Shown here: one piece after another, positions 22,109 to 31,249 of the stretch
How positions within the stretch are numbered: the first letter of the stretch is position 1
Layout: the number at the start of each line of letters is the position of its first letter
Assembly: GCF_001073085.1 (NCBI RefSeq)
Contig: NZ_JVFV01000043.1
Span: forward strand, 42,883-106,882
Direction: 5' to 3'
Origin: Streptococcus pseudopneumoniae
GTDB taxonomy: Bacteria > Bacillota > Bacilli > Lactobacillales > Streptococcaceae
DNA: 64,000 bases
Program-made: the position numbers and the translations under genes
The notes under the pieces: model-generated
Database searches by the model: none
Told to the model about the DNA's origin: nothing
What the model saw: only the letters and a program-made list of their open reading frames with translations

Positions 22109-22168
22109 AAAATTCCTTACATTAATTTCTGAGAAAATGTATCCCAGATTTAGTCAAAATAGAATGAG

Positions 22169-22201
22169 AAGAGGCTGAGATGGGAAATTCTCGGCCTCTT
22201 C
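22169..22201 (-). terminator. Hairpin after lepB
   Basis: AGAGGCTGAGA pairs with TCTCGGCCTCT. T runs are poor on the minus side, so it may attenuate rather than end transcription into recD2. Confidence 0.5.
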
Positions 22202-22208
22202 CTAGTTT

Positions 22209-22823
22209 TTAAAATGTTCCGATACGCTTGAGTGGCCAGAAGCGGAATTTGGCTTCACCAGTGATATCTTTTGCCTTAAAGGTACCAACATGTCGACTAT
22301 CGCTAGATACCAGACGGTCATCACCTAGGAGGAGGTATTCTCCTTCTGGAACAGTGAAGGTAAAGCTAGTGTTGTAGTTAACATCTAGGGTAAAGGCCTG
22401 AGCCTTTTGAGCTAAAGTTCTAAAGTATTCGCCCTTTTTGCCATCCCAACCACTTCCAGTATAGGTGCTTTGGAGTTTATCTTCCTTGAAACGCTTAAGG
22501 TATTCTGCTAAATAGGGCTCATTAGTTTCTTGACCATTGATATAGAGCTTGTCGCTTTCGTAACGGATAGTATCTCCTGGCATACCAATGACGCGTTTAA
22601 CGATATCCTTGTTCCCATCGTCTTCATGAGCAACCACAATATCAAAACGATTGATTGGGAGATGTTTAACTACGAAAAGGATTTCTCCATCAGCTAGGGT
22701 TGGATCCATGGAATGTCCTTCCACACGGACATTGCTCCAGAGAAAGAGACGGCTAAGTGCGACAAGAGTGATGATGAGGATAAAACTCCCCCACTCTTTT
22801 AAAAACGATTTTAAATATTTCAT
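22209..22823 (-). CDS. lepB: Signal peptidase I
   Basis: A 204-residue type I signal peptidase with one N-terminal membrane helix (about 9-28). The catalytic Ser is in GHSMDPTL and the general-base Lys in DIVKRVIGMPGD; the GDDRLVSSDSRHVG motif is box E. It cleaves signal peptides of exported proteins on the outer face of the membrane. It starts 3 bp after rnhC, so the two are cotranscribed. Confidence 0.97.
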   Translation of the reverse strand: MKYLKSFLKEWGSFILIITLVALSRLFLWSNVRVEGHSMDPTLADGEILFVVKHLPINRFDIVVAHEDDGNKDIVKRVIGMPGDTIRYESDKLYINGQETNEPYLAEYLKRFKEDKLQSTYTGSGWDGKKGEYFRTLAQKAQAFTLDVNYNTSFTFTVPEGEYLLLGDDRLVSSDSRHVGTFKAKDITGEAKFRFWPLKRIGTF

Positions 22824-22826
22824 AAT

Positions 22827-23708
22827 TTACCTTTCTAGCAGTTTTTTTGCTTTTTCAGTATTTTTAAAGTGTAGCTTGGCGCAGAAGTTGAGCCCCTGCA
22901 TACCATAATCTTGGAGGATTTGGCTAGCTACCTTATCAGAAGCCGTTCCAGCCCCACTTGGAAGTTGATAACCAAGTTCTCTCCCCAGATTTTCGAGATT
23001 TTCTAGAAAGAGATCACGTGCAATGATTGAGCTAACAGCGACAGCCAAGTATTTACCTTCGGCTTTTTCCTCCAGACTGACTGGATTAGAAAAGTGATTA
23101 GCTTCATTTTTCAAGTACTTCTCATAGTTTTGAGCACTCGTAAAAGCATCGATCACAATCTTTTCTGGCTGGACTCCTTTTTGGAGGAGGAGAAAAATCG
23201 CTTGATTATGCAGAGCTACCTTTACGGAAACGGCATTGTAGCGCTCCCCAATGACTTCATTATACTTACTTGGAGAAAGAAGCAGCGCTTGGTGCTGGAT
23301 TCTCTCCTTAAGCAGAGGGGCAAGCTGACGAATCTTTTGGTCTGTCAGAGTCTTAGAATCCCCTACACCTAGTTTTCGTAGGAAGTCATGTTGGTCAGGA
23401 GTCACAAAGGATGCTACTACAGCCAGACCACCGAAGTAGGAACCATTCCCCACCTCATCTGTTCCAATCAAGGGGAAATTTTGTCCGCTAGTTCCTTGAC
23501 TGACCTGATAACCAAAAAAGCTGGCATAGTTTTCAGCCATTTCTCCCTGAAGCAAGACTTTTCCAGAAGTGTAGACGGAAACACTTGCCTGCGGAAGCTT
23601 GAAAAAGTAGCGAATATATGGGTTTTTACTTGGAGCGAGTTTTTTTTCATGCTTTTGAACAAAGGCTTGGATTTCCTTTTCGCTCGGAGTTAATGTAATA
23701 CTTGCCAT
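22827..23708 (-). CDS. rnhC: Ribonuclease HIII
   Basis: A 293-residue type 2 RNase H that degrades RNA in RNA-DNA hybrids. The N-terminal TBP-like domain (about 1-80) separates RNase HIII from HII. The catalytic domain begins [14 protein letters not shown], where the metal-binding Asp and Glu lie and a Gly-rich GSYFGG replaces the GRG of HII. It is divergent from zapA, with which it shares a short promoter region. Confidence 0.95.
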   Translation of the reverse strand: MASITLTPSEKEIQAFVQKHEKKLAPSKNPYIRYFFKLPQASVSVYTSGKVLLQGEMAENYASFFGYQVSQGTSGQNFPLIGTDEVGNGSYFGGLAVVASFVTPDQHDFLRKLGVGDSKTLTDQKIRQLAPLLKERIQHQALLLSPSKYNEVIGERYNAVSVKVALHNQAIFLLLQKGVQPEKIVIDAFTSAQNYEKYLKNEANHFSNPVSLEEKAEGKYLAVAVSSIIARDLFLENLENLGRELGYQLPSGAGTASDKVASQILQDYGMQGLNFCAKLHFKNTEKAKKLLER

Positions 23709-23748
23709 AACTCTTATTGTACCATAAAAGCCGTAGAATTGGTAAAAA

Positions 23749-23777
23749 CTGACAAACTTAGTGAAATTTGGTATAAT
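23749..23777 (+). promoter_or_regulatory. Promoter of zapA-cvpA
   Basis: CTGACA, 17 bp, TATAAT; the zapA start lies 17 bp downstream after GTGAGGTG. Confidence 0.65.
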
Positions 23778-23794
23778 ATCGTGAGGTGAATTTT

Positions 23795-24097
23795 ATGGCA
23801 AATTTAAATCGATACAAGTTTACATTCGGAAAAAAAACATTGACCCTAACAACTGAGCATGACAACCTCTTTATGGAGGAAATTGCCAAGGTCGCAACAG
23901 AAAAATATGAAGCAATTAAAGAGCAGATGCCTGGAGCGGATGATGAGACAATCGCTATTTTATTAGCAGTCAATAGCTTGTCAACTCAACTCAGTCGTGA
24001 GATTGAATTTGATGATAAGGAACAAGAATTAGACGCCCTCCGTCATCAAGTTGTAGCGACTAAACAAGAACAGAGCAAGATTGAGGATTCCCTATGA
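23795..24097 (+). CDS. zapA: Cell division protein ZapA
   Basis: A 100-residue protein that bundles FtsZ filaments. It starts MANLNRYKFTFGKKTLTL after GTGAGGTG; three upstream in-frame codons are leader. The globular N-terminal domain includes EHDNLFMEEIAKVATEKYE, and the C-terminal half is a coiled coil (about 62-98). It overlaps cvpA by 4 bp. Confidence 0.9.
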   Translation: MANLNRYKFTFGKKTLTLTTEHDNLFMEEIAKVATEKYEAIKEQMPGADDETIAILLAVNSLSTQLSREIEFDDKEQELDALRHQVVATKQEQSKIEDSL

Positions 24098-24642
24098 TTT
24101 CCGTCCTTCTCTTATTGGTTCTTGCATGGAGCTTTTATATCGGTTATCGTAGAGGTTTGGTTCTACAGATTTACTATTTTGTAGCAACTGTGATTTCAGC
24201 TCTTCTTGCAGGAAATTTTTATCAATCTTTAGGGAAACAATTTGATTTGTTGATCCCATATGCAAGTCCACAGGAAGGGCAGGGAACCTTCTTTTTCCCA
24301 TCCAATCAACTTTTCCAACTGGACAAGGTCTTTTATGCAGGGATTGGTTACCTCTTAGCCTTTACTATATTTTATTGCATTGGTCGTTTGGTGGGTCTCT
24401 TTCTTAATCTTCTACCGACTAAAAAGCTAGAGGGCCAATATTTCCGTATAGGTGCAGGTGTTTTATCTCTGGCTGTGACCTTATTTGTCCTCCAGATGAT
24501 ACTGACCATTCTTGCGACTGTTCCTTTACAAATTGTTCAAAATTCACTTGAAAACAGTTTTGTAGCTAAACATATTATCCAGAGTGTTCCCATCACTAGT
24601 CATGTGATTAAACAACTCTGGGTAACCAAAATAATCGGATAA
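24094..24642 (+). CDS. cvpA: CvpA family membrane protein
   Basis: A 182-residue membrane protein of the CvpA (colicin V production) family with four predicted helices (about 3-22, 26-44, 78-104 and 120-143). In other bacteria CvpA relatives affect envelope stress tolerance and secretion, but the molecular role is not settled. It is translationally coupled to zapA. Confidence 0.85.
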   Translation: MISVLLLLVLAWSFYIGYRRGLVLQIYYFVATVISALLAGNFYQSLGKQFDLLIPYASPQEGQGTFFFPSNQLFQLDKVFYAGIGYLLAFTIFYCIGRLVGLFLNLLPTKKLEGQYFRIGAGVLSLAVTLFVLQMILTILATVPLQIVQNSLENSFVAKHIIQSVPITSHVIKQLWVTKIIG

Positions 24643-24682
24643 AAGGGCGGGAACAATTCCTAGCCTTTTGTTTACAATTTCC

Positions 24683-24833
24683 TACTCTTCGGAAATCAAA
24701 TTCAAACCACGTCAGCTTCGCCTTGGATTATATATGTGACTGACTTCGTCAGTCTTATCTACAACCTCAAAGCAGTGCTTTGAGCAACCTACGGCTAGCT
24801 TCCTAGTTTGCTCTCTGATTTTCATTGAGTATC
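24683..24833 (-). repeat. BOX element
   Basis: The ends TACTCTTCGG and CATTGAGTAT and the internal CAAACCACGTCAGC and CTTCCTAGTTTGCTC match the pneumococcal BOX consensus, with the boxA end on the right in this orientation. It contains paired arms, for example GACTGACTTCGTCAGTC. It fills most of the 262-bp gap between cvpA and mutS2; nothing else is recognisable there. Confidence 0.85.
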
Positions 24834-24904
24834 AATAGTTTAGGAGCCTTTTTGAAAAGAGTGAGAATTTTAAAAATTATTCGCTCATTACGAAGGAAAA
24901 GAAA

Positions 24905-27241
24905 ATGAATAAAAAGATACTAGAAACATTAGAATTTAATAAGGTTAAGGCTTTATTTGAACCTCATCTTTTGACCGAGCAAGGACTAGTGCAGTTGAAA
25001 GAACTTACTCCGACTGATAAAGGAGACAAGATTAAGCAAGCTTTTGCAGAGATGAAGGAAATGCAAGAACTCTTTGTTGAGCATCCTCATTTCAGCATTT
25101 CTGCAACAAAAGATATTGCAGCGACCTCCAAACGTTTGGAGATGGGTGCTGACCTCAATATCGAGGAATTTCTCCTTCTCAAACGTGTCATCTTTGCCAG
25201 TCGTGAATTGCAGAATTTTTATGACAATCTTGAAAATGTACGTTTAGACCACCTAGCTAACTGGTTTGAAAAACTTCATGACTTCCCACATTTACAGGGA
25301 AATCTACAAGCTATCAACGAAGCTGGATTTATTGAGAACTTTGCTAGTGAGGATTTGGCACGAATCCGTCGAAAAATCCATGATAGTGAAAGTCAAGTCC
25401 GTGATGTCCTGCAAGATCTTCTCAAACAAAAGGCACAGATGTTGACTGAAGGTATCATCGCAAGTAGAAATGGTCGCCAAGTCCTTCCAGTCAAGAATAC
25501 CTATCGTAATAAGATTGCTGGTGTAGTACATGATATCTCTGCTAGTGGTAATACTGTCTATATCGAACCGCGTGAAGTAGTCAAGTTAAGTGAGGAGATT
25601 GCAAGTCTTCGTGCAGATGAACGTTATGAGAAGCTACGTATCCTCCAAGAACTCTCTGAACGAGTAAGACCACACGCAGCTGAAATCGCCAATGATGCTT
25701 GGATTATCGGACATTTGGACCTGATTCGTGCTAAGGTTCGCTTTATCCAAGAGACGGAGGCAGTAGTACCTCAAGTGTCTGAGGGACAGGAGATTCAACT
25801 GCTTCACGTTCGTCATCCCTTGGTGAAGAATGCAGTCGCAAATGATGTGCACTTCGGCAAAGAATTAACAGCTATCGTCATCACTGGTCCCAATACTGGT
25901 GGTAAGACCATCATGCTGAAGACCTTAGGTTTGACGCAATTGATGGCCCAGTCAGGTCTGCCAATTCTAGCCGATAAGGGCAGTCGTGTAGGGATTTTCG
26001 AGGAGATATTTGCGGATATCGGGGATGAACAATCCATCGAGCAAAGTCTGTCAACCTTCTCTAGTCACATGACTAATATCGTAGATATTCTTGGTAAGGT
26101 CAATCAAAACTCGCTCTTGCTACTTGATGAGCTTGGAGCAGGAACAGATCCCCAAGAAGGGGCTGCTCTTGCCATGTCAATCCTAGAAGACTTGCGTTTG
26201 CGTCAGGTCAAGACTATGGCAACCACTCACTATCCTGAACTAAAAGCTTATGGTATTGAAACGGCCTATGTTCAAAATGCAAGTATGGAATTTGATACAG
26301 CTAGCCTGCGCCCAACCTATCGCTTTATGCAGGGAGTTCCAGGTCGAAGCAATGCCTTTGAAATTGCCAAACGTCTAGGCTTGTCAGATGTCATCGTAGG
26401 TGATGCCAGCAAGCAGATTAATCAAGACAATGATGTCAATCGCATCATTGAGCAATTGGAAGAACAAACACTTGAAAGCCGGAAACGTCTTGAGAATATT
26501 CGCCAAGTCGAGCAAGAAAACCTCAAGATGAACCGTGCGCTTAAAAAACTCTATAACGAGCTCAATCGTGAAAAGGAAACAGAACTCAATAAGGCGCGTG
26601 AGCAAGCTGCTGAGATTGTTGATTTGGCCCTAGCTGAGAGTGATGATATACTTAAAAATCTTCACAGTAAATCTCAACTAAAACCACATGAGATTATCGA
26701 AGCCAAGGCTAAACTCAAAAAATTAGCCCCTGAAAAAGTTGACCTTTCTAAAAACAAGGTTCTCCAAAAAGCTAAGAAGAAACGAGCTCCAAAAGTTGGA
26801 GATGATATTATCGTTTTAAGCTATGGTCAACGTGGTACCTTGACCAATCAACTCAAGGATGGCCGTTGGGAAGCTCAAGTCGGCTTGATTAAGATGACGC
26901 TTGAGGAGAAAGAATTTGACTTGGTTCAAGCCCAGAAAGAAGCGCCAGTCAAGAAGAAACAAGTCAACGTCGTCAAACGTGCAGCAGGCAAAGGCCCACA
27001 GGCTCGACTAGATCTTCGTGGCAAACGCTACGAGGAGGCTATGGAAGCCTTGGATGCCTTTATCGACCAAGCCCTACTCAACAATATGGCCCAAGTCGAC
27101 ATCATCCATGGTATCGGTACAGGTGTCATCCGTGAAGGGGTAACTAAGTACCTACAAAGAAATAAACAGGTCAAGAGCTTTGGCTATGCACCACAAAATG
27201 CAGGCGGATCTGGCGCAACCATTGTAACCTTTAAAGGTTAG
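24905..27241 (+). CDS. mutS2: Endonuclease MutS2
   Basis: A 778-residue MutS-family ATPase that suppresses recombination and, in Bacillus, rescues collided ribosomes. The core ATPase has [16 protein letters not shown] (Walker A, about residue 328), [18 protein letters not shown] (Walker B) and [14 protein letters not shown] coiled-coil region (about 510-620) leads to the C-terminal Smr nuclease domain, beginning [16 protein letters not shown] and ending in the HGIGTG motif. The length is normal. Confidence 0.97.
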   Translation: MNKKILETLEFNKVKALFEPHLLTEQGLVQLKELTPTDKGDKIKQAFAEMKEMQELFVEHPHFSISATKDIAATSKRLEMGADLNIEEFLLLKRVIFASRELQNFYDNLENVRLDHLANWFEKLHDFPHLQGNLQAINEAGFIENFASEDLARIRRKIHDSESQVRDVLQDLLKQKAQMLTEGIIASRNGRQVLPVKNTYRNKIAGVVHDISASGNTVYIEPREVVKLSEEIASLRADERYEKLRILQELSERVRPHAAEIANDAWIIGHLDLIRAKVRFIQETEAVVPQVSEGQEIQLLHVRHPLVKNAVANDVHFGKELTAIVITGPNTGGKTIMLKTLGLTQLMAQSGLPILADKGSRVGIFEEIFADIGDEQSIEQSLSTFSSHMTNIVDILGKVNQNSLLLLDELGAGTDPQEGAALAMSILEDLRLRQVKTMATTHYPELKAYGIETAYVQNASMEFDTASLRPTYRFMQGVPGRSNAFEIAKRLGLSDVIVGDASKQINQDNDVNRIIEQLEEQTLESRKRLENIRQVEQENLKMNRALKKLYNELNREKETELNKAREQAAEIVDLALAESDDILKNLHSKSQLKPHEIIEAKAKLKKLAPEKVDLSKNKVLQKAKKKRAPKVGDDIIVLSYGQRGTLTNQLKDGRWEAQVGLIKMTLEEKEFDLVQAQKEAPVKKKQVNVVKRAAGKGPQARLDLRGKRYEEAMEALDAFIDQALLNNMAQVDIIHGIGTGVIREGVTKYLQRNKQVKSFGYAPQNAGGSGATIVTFKG

Positions 27242-27284
27242 AATATGAGTTTCAGAAAATTGTTATAAAATTTTCCGAAAACAA

Positions 27285-27313
27285 TTGACAAGGACAGTTT
27301 TTTCTTGTAAAAT
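27285..27313 (+). promoter_or_regulatory. Promoter of the glycine riboswitch transcript
   Basis: TTGACA, 17 bp, TAAAAT, about 75 bp upstream of the aptamer core. Confidence 0.75.
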
Positions 27314-27387
27314 AAGTAAAAATTAAATACAACACCGAATGAAGTTTAATAGAAGTGGAAAGTCCTTGATTTTTCATGACTGTAAAT

Positions 27388-27469
27388 GGACGGAACTCTG
27401 GAGAGACCGTAAAGGCACCGAAGGGGCAAGGCAGGCAACTGCTCAAACTCTCAGGTAAAAGGACAGAGC
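27388..27469 (+). promoter_or_regulatory. Glycine riboswitch aptamer
   Basis: The conserved glycine-aptamer blocks GGACGGAACTCTGGAGAGACC, GGCACCGAAGGGGCAAG and CAAACTCTCAGGTAAAAGGAC are present in order. The preceding bases 27340-27387 may hold the partial (ghost) second aptamer seen in streptococcal singlet forms. The next gene is a sodium:alanine/glycine symporter, a common target. Confidence 0.92.
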
Positions 27470-27508
27470 AATGATAGAGCGCTTTTTGGCATTTATCGAT
27501 GCATTCCA

Positions 27509-27542
27509 GAGTACATGTTTCCAACATGTGCTCTTTCTTTTG
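27509..27542 (+). terminator. Expression-platform terminator of the glycine riboswitch
   Basis: GAGTACATGTT pairs with AACATGTGCTC around TCC and is followed by a T-rich run, 25 bp before the symporter start. This is the natural candidate for ligand-controlled termination. Confidence 0.75.
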
Positions 27543-27566
27543 GAGTTGAATAGATAGGAGAATGGT

Positions 27567-28889
27567 ATGTTAAATTTGCTAAAAGAGCTAGATGCTCTAG
27601 TATGGGGACCACCCCTTTTGATTTTATTGGTTGGTACAGGGATTTACTTGACTCTTCGTTTAGGGCTTTTACAAATCCTGCGTCTCCCTAAGGCCTTCCA
27701 GCTTATTTTTACCAAGGATAAGGGGCATGGAGATGTGTCGAGCTTTGCTGCCTTGTGTACAGCCCTAGCAGCAACTGTTGGTACAGGAAACATCATCGGG
27801 GTGGCAACAGCCATCAAGGTGGGAGGTCCTGGTGCCCTCTTCTGGATGTGGATAGCAGCTTTTTTTGGAATGGCGACCAAGTATGCAGAGGGCTTACTGG
27901 CTATCAAATATCGGAGTAAGGATGAAAATGGCGCTATCGCAGGAGGACCGATGCACTATATTCTTCTAGGGATGGGCGAAAAATGGCGCCCTCTTGCAAT
28001 CTTCTTTGCTATAGCTGGAGTATTGGTTGCACTTTTAGGGATTGGTACTTTTACCCAGGTGAATTCCATTACAGAATCCGTGCAAAATACGGCTAGTATT
28101 GATCCGACAATTACTGCACTTGTTTTATCTATTTTCGTAGGGATAGCAGTCTTTGGTGGACTCAAGTCGATTTCAAAGGTGTCAACTACAGTTGTTCCCT
28201 TTATGGCTATTGTCTATATCTTGGGAACCTTGACGGTCATTCTCTTTAATATCGATAAAGTACCTGCAACACTTTCACTGGTTCTCACATCAGCTTTTAG
28301 TCCAGTAGCTACAGTAGGAGGATTTGCAGGAGCGAGTGTTCGGATGGCTATTCAAAATGGTGTGGCGCGTGGGGTTTTCTCAAATGAGTCTGGTTTGGGT
28401 TCAGCTCCAATAGCTGCTGCGGCAGCCAAGACAAATGAGCCGGTGGAGCAAGGTTTGATTTCCATGACAGGAACCTTTATTGATACCTTGATTATCTGTA
28501 CATTGACTGGTTTGACCATCTTGGTGACTGGGGTTTGGAATGGTAATTTAGATGGCGTTGCTCTAACTCAGTCAGCTTTTTCTACAGTCTTCTCTTTCTT
28601 TGGACCTGCTCTTCTAACAACCTTCTTGGTACTTTTTGCCTTTACCACGATTTTGGGATGGAACTATTACGGAGAGCGTTGCTTTGAGTTTCTCTTTGGC
28701 GTTCGCTTTATCTGGCTTTATCGTGTGGTCTTTGTACTCATGGTCTTACTAGGTGGATTCATCGAGTTGGATATGGTCTGGGTCATTGCGGATATTGTTA
28801 ATGCCCTCATGGCTCTACCAAACTTGATTGCACTCTTAGCCTTATCACCAGTCGTTATCGCTGAGACGAAGAAGTATTTTGATAAATAA
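27567..28889 (+). CDS. Sodium:alanine/glycine symporter (AGCS family)
   Basis: A 440-residue membrane transporter with about ten hydrophobic helices. Diagnostic AGCS motifs are ALAATVGTGNIIGVATAI (Na+ and substrate site), GGPMHYI and the NESGLGSAPIAAAAAKT segment. It imports alanine or glycine with sodium. The glycine riboswitch in its leader argues for glycine as a physiological substrate. It is monocistronic, with a terminator after the stop. Confidence 0.94.
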   Translation: MLNLLKELDALVWGPPLLILLVGTGIYLTLRLGLLQILRLPKAFQLIFTKDKGHGDVSSFAALCTALAATVGTGNIIGVATAIKVGGPGALFWMWIAAFFGMATKYAEGLLAIKYRSKDENGAIAGGPMHYILLGMGEKWRPLAIFFAIAGVLVALLGIGTFTQVNSITESVQNTASIDPTITALVLSIFVGIAVFGGLKSISKVSTTVVPFMAIVYILGTLTVILFNIDKVPATLSLVLTSAFSPVATVGGFAGASVRMAIQNGVARGVFSNESGLGSAPIAAAAAKTNEPVEQGLISMTGTFIDTLIICTLTGLTILVTGVWNGNLDGVALTQSAFSTVFSFFGPALLTTFLVLFAFTTILGWNYYGERCFEFLFGVRFIWLYRVVFVLMVLLGGFIELDMVWVIADIVNALMALPNLIALLALSPVVIAETKKYFDK

Positions 28890-28918
28890 TGTAAGATTGA
28901 TATTCCCATTTATAGATA

Positions 28919-28953
28919 AGACTAGCATCTGTTTGTGAGATGCTAGTTTTTTC
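28919..28953 (+). terminator. Terminator after the AGCS symporter gene
   Basis: GACTAGCATCT and AGATGCTAGTT pair around GTTTGTG, followed by T residues. Confidence 0.88.
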
Positions 28954-28979
28954 ACTACTAGGGCTAGTCTTTTATTTTA

Positions 28980-29128
28980 TACTCAATGAAAATCAAAGAG
29001 CAAACTAGGAAACTAGCCGCAGGTTGCTCAAAACACTGTTTTGAGGTTGTGGATAGAACTGACAAAGTCAGTAACATATATACGGCAAGGCGACGTTGAC
29101 GCGGTTTGAAGAGATTTTCGAAGAGTAT
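28980..29128 (+). repeat. BOX element (complete)
   Basis: It starts TACTCAATGAAAATCAAAGA and ends GATTTTCGAAGAGTA. The segment ACGGCAAGGCGACGTTGACG corresponds, with one change, to the classic BOX-A1R typing primer. The length of about 149 bp fits an A-B-C unit with one boxB. It fills most of the gap between the symporter and MFS genes. Confidence 0.9.
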
Positions 29129-29282
29129 TATGTCATAAGATGAATGAAATTCAAGAGTACCTCTTTTATGATATTCTTTATTTGCACTTTTATTTATTGT
29201 ATAATAGTCAACATAAATCTGTTTTTGGTCTGATATGTCTTGTTTCATCTAAGTGCGAAAGAAAAATAAACTGGAGGTGTTT

Positions 29283-30461
29283 ATGTCAAAAGATATTCGA
29301 AAATTAGTGACTTCACAGGGACTAGCAAATCTAGCAGATGTCTTTTTTAGAGTCATTGTGATTGCAAATGTGTTTGTCTTATCTGGTTCTGTCATTTCAA
29401 CCTCTCTAGTACCAATTCTGATTGGACTATCCTCCTTTTTAGCTAGTTTCTTAGTTCCATTAGTAACGAAGAGATTAGCTTTAAATCGTGTTCTTTTCTT
29501 GACTCAATTTGGTAAGACGATTCTGCTAGCGATTTTGGTTTTTCTACTCAAGCAATCTGAAACTATTTCCCTCTCTTTTTTATATGCTATTGTTACCTTA
29601 ATCTCCGTTTTGGATGGTTTTGCAGCGCCCATTTCCTATGCGATTGTTCCACGCTATGCGAGAGATTTAGCTAAAGCGAATGCAGCCATTTCTATGAGTG
29701 GTGAAAGTGTACAACTAGTTGGTTGGGGATTAGGAGGTTTCTTATTTGCGAGTCTGGGAATGAATCCTAGCCTGCTCATTGTGTTAGTTTTGTTCACAAT
29801 TTCGACGATTTTGATGTTCGTTTTGCCACTAGTCGAAAAAGAAGAGGTGTCCTCTGAAACAAGTCTTGAGACGCTAACAAAAGGTTGGCGATTGGTGGCT
29901 AAAGAATCAAGATTACGTTTTATTGTCCAGGCCAATCTTTTAGAAATTTTAGCCAATGCTATCTGGGTATCTTCTGTTTTACTTGTTTTTGTGACTGAGA
30001 TTTTACATCAGTCAGAAAGCTATTGGGGCTATGTCAATACAGCCTATTCCTTGGGGATTATCTTGGGAGGTGCTATTGTCTTCCGTTTAGCAGAGAAAGT
30101 TGTTACCTATAAATATCAAACTATGACCTTTTCTTTGTTAGCTACAGCACTAGTAACTCTGTTGATAGTGTTATTTCCAAATCCACCTGCTTTTCTATTC
30201 CTATCTCTAGTAATTGGTTTTCTATCTCAGATTAAGGAAGTCCCTGAGAGTGTATTTTTACAGGAATCGGTTGATGAGAAGGAACTTGTGAATGTTTACT
30301 CCGTTATCGAAGTTGTCTCTACATTGGCCTTTTCTGCTTCTGTTTTTCTAATGAGTTTTATCACAGAATATTTTGGAGTATTTACTGGCTTTGGCTTGGC
30401 TATTTTCTGCTTGTTAGTAGAGTCCATCTTAGTTTTAAGAAACAAGCATCAGATAGATTAA
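29283..30461 (+). CDS. MFS transporter, probable efflux permease
   Basis: A 392-residue major facilitator with about twelve hydrophobic segments. The start MSKDIRKLVTSQG follows GGAGGTG; the ten codons upstream in the open frame are leader. The family resembles the EntS/MacMef-like exporters annotated in streptococci. The central loop (about 188-205) is acidic and charged. No regulator or partner gene is adjacent, and the substrate cannot be read from the sequence. Confidence 0.8.
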   Translation: MSKDIRKLVTSQGLANLADVFFRVIVIANVFVLSGSVISTSLVPILIGLSSFLASFLVPLVTKRLALNRVLFLTQFGKTILLAILVFLLKQSETISLSFLYAIVTLISVLDGFAAPISYAIVPRYARDLAKANAAISMSGESVQLVGWGLGGFLFASLGMNPSLLIVLVLFTISTILMFVLPLVEKEEVSSETSLETLTKGWRLVAKESRLRFIVQANLLEILANAIWVSSVLLVFVTEILHQSESYWGYVNTAYSLGIILGGAIVFRLAEKVVTYKYQTMTFSLLATALVTLLIVLFPNPPAFLFLSLVIGFLSQIKEVPESVFLQESVDEKELVNVYSVIEVVSTLAFSASVFLMSFITEYFGVFTGFGLAIFCLLVESILVLRNKHQID

Positions 30462-30467
30462 CAGTTA

Positions 30468-30495
30468 TGATCACACATCTGGTGTGATTTTTTTG
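30468..30495 (+). terminator. Terminator after the MFS gene
   Basis: ATCACAC and GTGTGAT pair around a short loop, followed by a T run. Confidence 0.82.
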
Positions 30496-30686
30496 TTTTC
30501 ATAAAAATTTTTTATCAGTGCAATTTAAAATATATATTATGCAAGGTATAGATTCTGTGTTAGACTTATTGTCAACGAAAAGCTAACGAGTCATCAATCA
30601 AGGCAAGGATTTGTTCAATAGGCTGATGAGATTTCGTAAGATTTTCGCAGAAACTATTTAATTACAAAATGAAAAGAGGTCCCCTT

Positions 30687-31235
30687 ATGACAACATTTAC
30701 TATCCATACAGTAGAATCAGCGCCAGCAGAAGTGAAAGAAGTTCTTGAAACGGTACAAAAGGATAACAATGGCTATATCCCAAATCTTATCGGTCTTTTG
30801 GCCAATGCCCCTACAGCCCTAGAAGCTTACCGAACTGTTGGAGCTATTAACCGTCGCAATAGTCTAACACCTGTAGAGCGCGAAGTGGTGCAAATCACTG
30901 CAGCTGTAACCAATGGTTGTGCCTTTTGCGTCGCTGGTCACACAGCCTTTTCTATCAAGCAAATCCAGATGAATGATGACCTTCTCCAAGCCCTTCGCAA
31001 TCGTACCCCAATCGAAAGCGATCCTAAGCTGGATACCCTAGCTAAGTTTACCTTGGCAGTCATCAATACCAAAGGGCGCGTAGGAGATGAAGCTCTTGGA
31101 GAATTCCTTGCAGCTGGCTATACGCAAGAAAATGCCTTGGATGTTGTTCTCGGTGTCAGTCTAGCAAGTCTTTGTAACTATGCTAACAACCTAGCTAACA
31201 CACCGATTAATCCAGAATTACAACCTTATGCATAA
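30687..31235 (+). CDS. Carboxymuconolactone decarboxylase/AhpD-like protein
   Basis: A 182-residue protein of the CMD superfamily. I choose the start MTTFTIHTVESAP because AAAGAGG lies 8 bp upstream; an ATG 18 bp earlier has no such site. The AhpD-type redox centre CAFCVAGHTAF (Cys-x-x-Cys with a following His) suggests peroxidase or disulfide-reductase activity. It is 14 bp upstream of an acyl-CoA dehydrogenase-like gene and probably forms an operon with it. The substrate is unknown. Confidence 0.85.
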   Translation: MTTFTIHTVESAPAEVKEVLETVQKDNNGYIPNLIGLLANAPTALEAYRTVGAINRRNSLTPVEREVVQITAAVTNGCAFCVAGHTAFSIKQIQMNDDLLQALRNRTPIESDPKLDTLAKFTLAVINTKGRVGDEALGEFLAAGYTQENALDVVLGVSLASLCNYANNLANTPINPELQPYA

Positions 31236-31249
31236 GAGGAGGACAAAGT

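Noticed and set aside
30572..30658. Minus-strand frame reading NSFCENLTKSHQPIEQILALIDDSLAFR before a stop
   Set aside because: It may be the tail of a lost gene, but it is too short to assign and a stop lies just upstream in frame.
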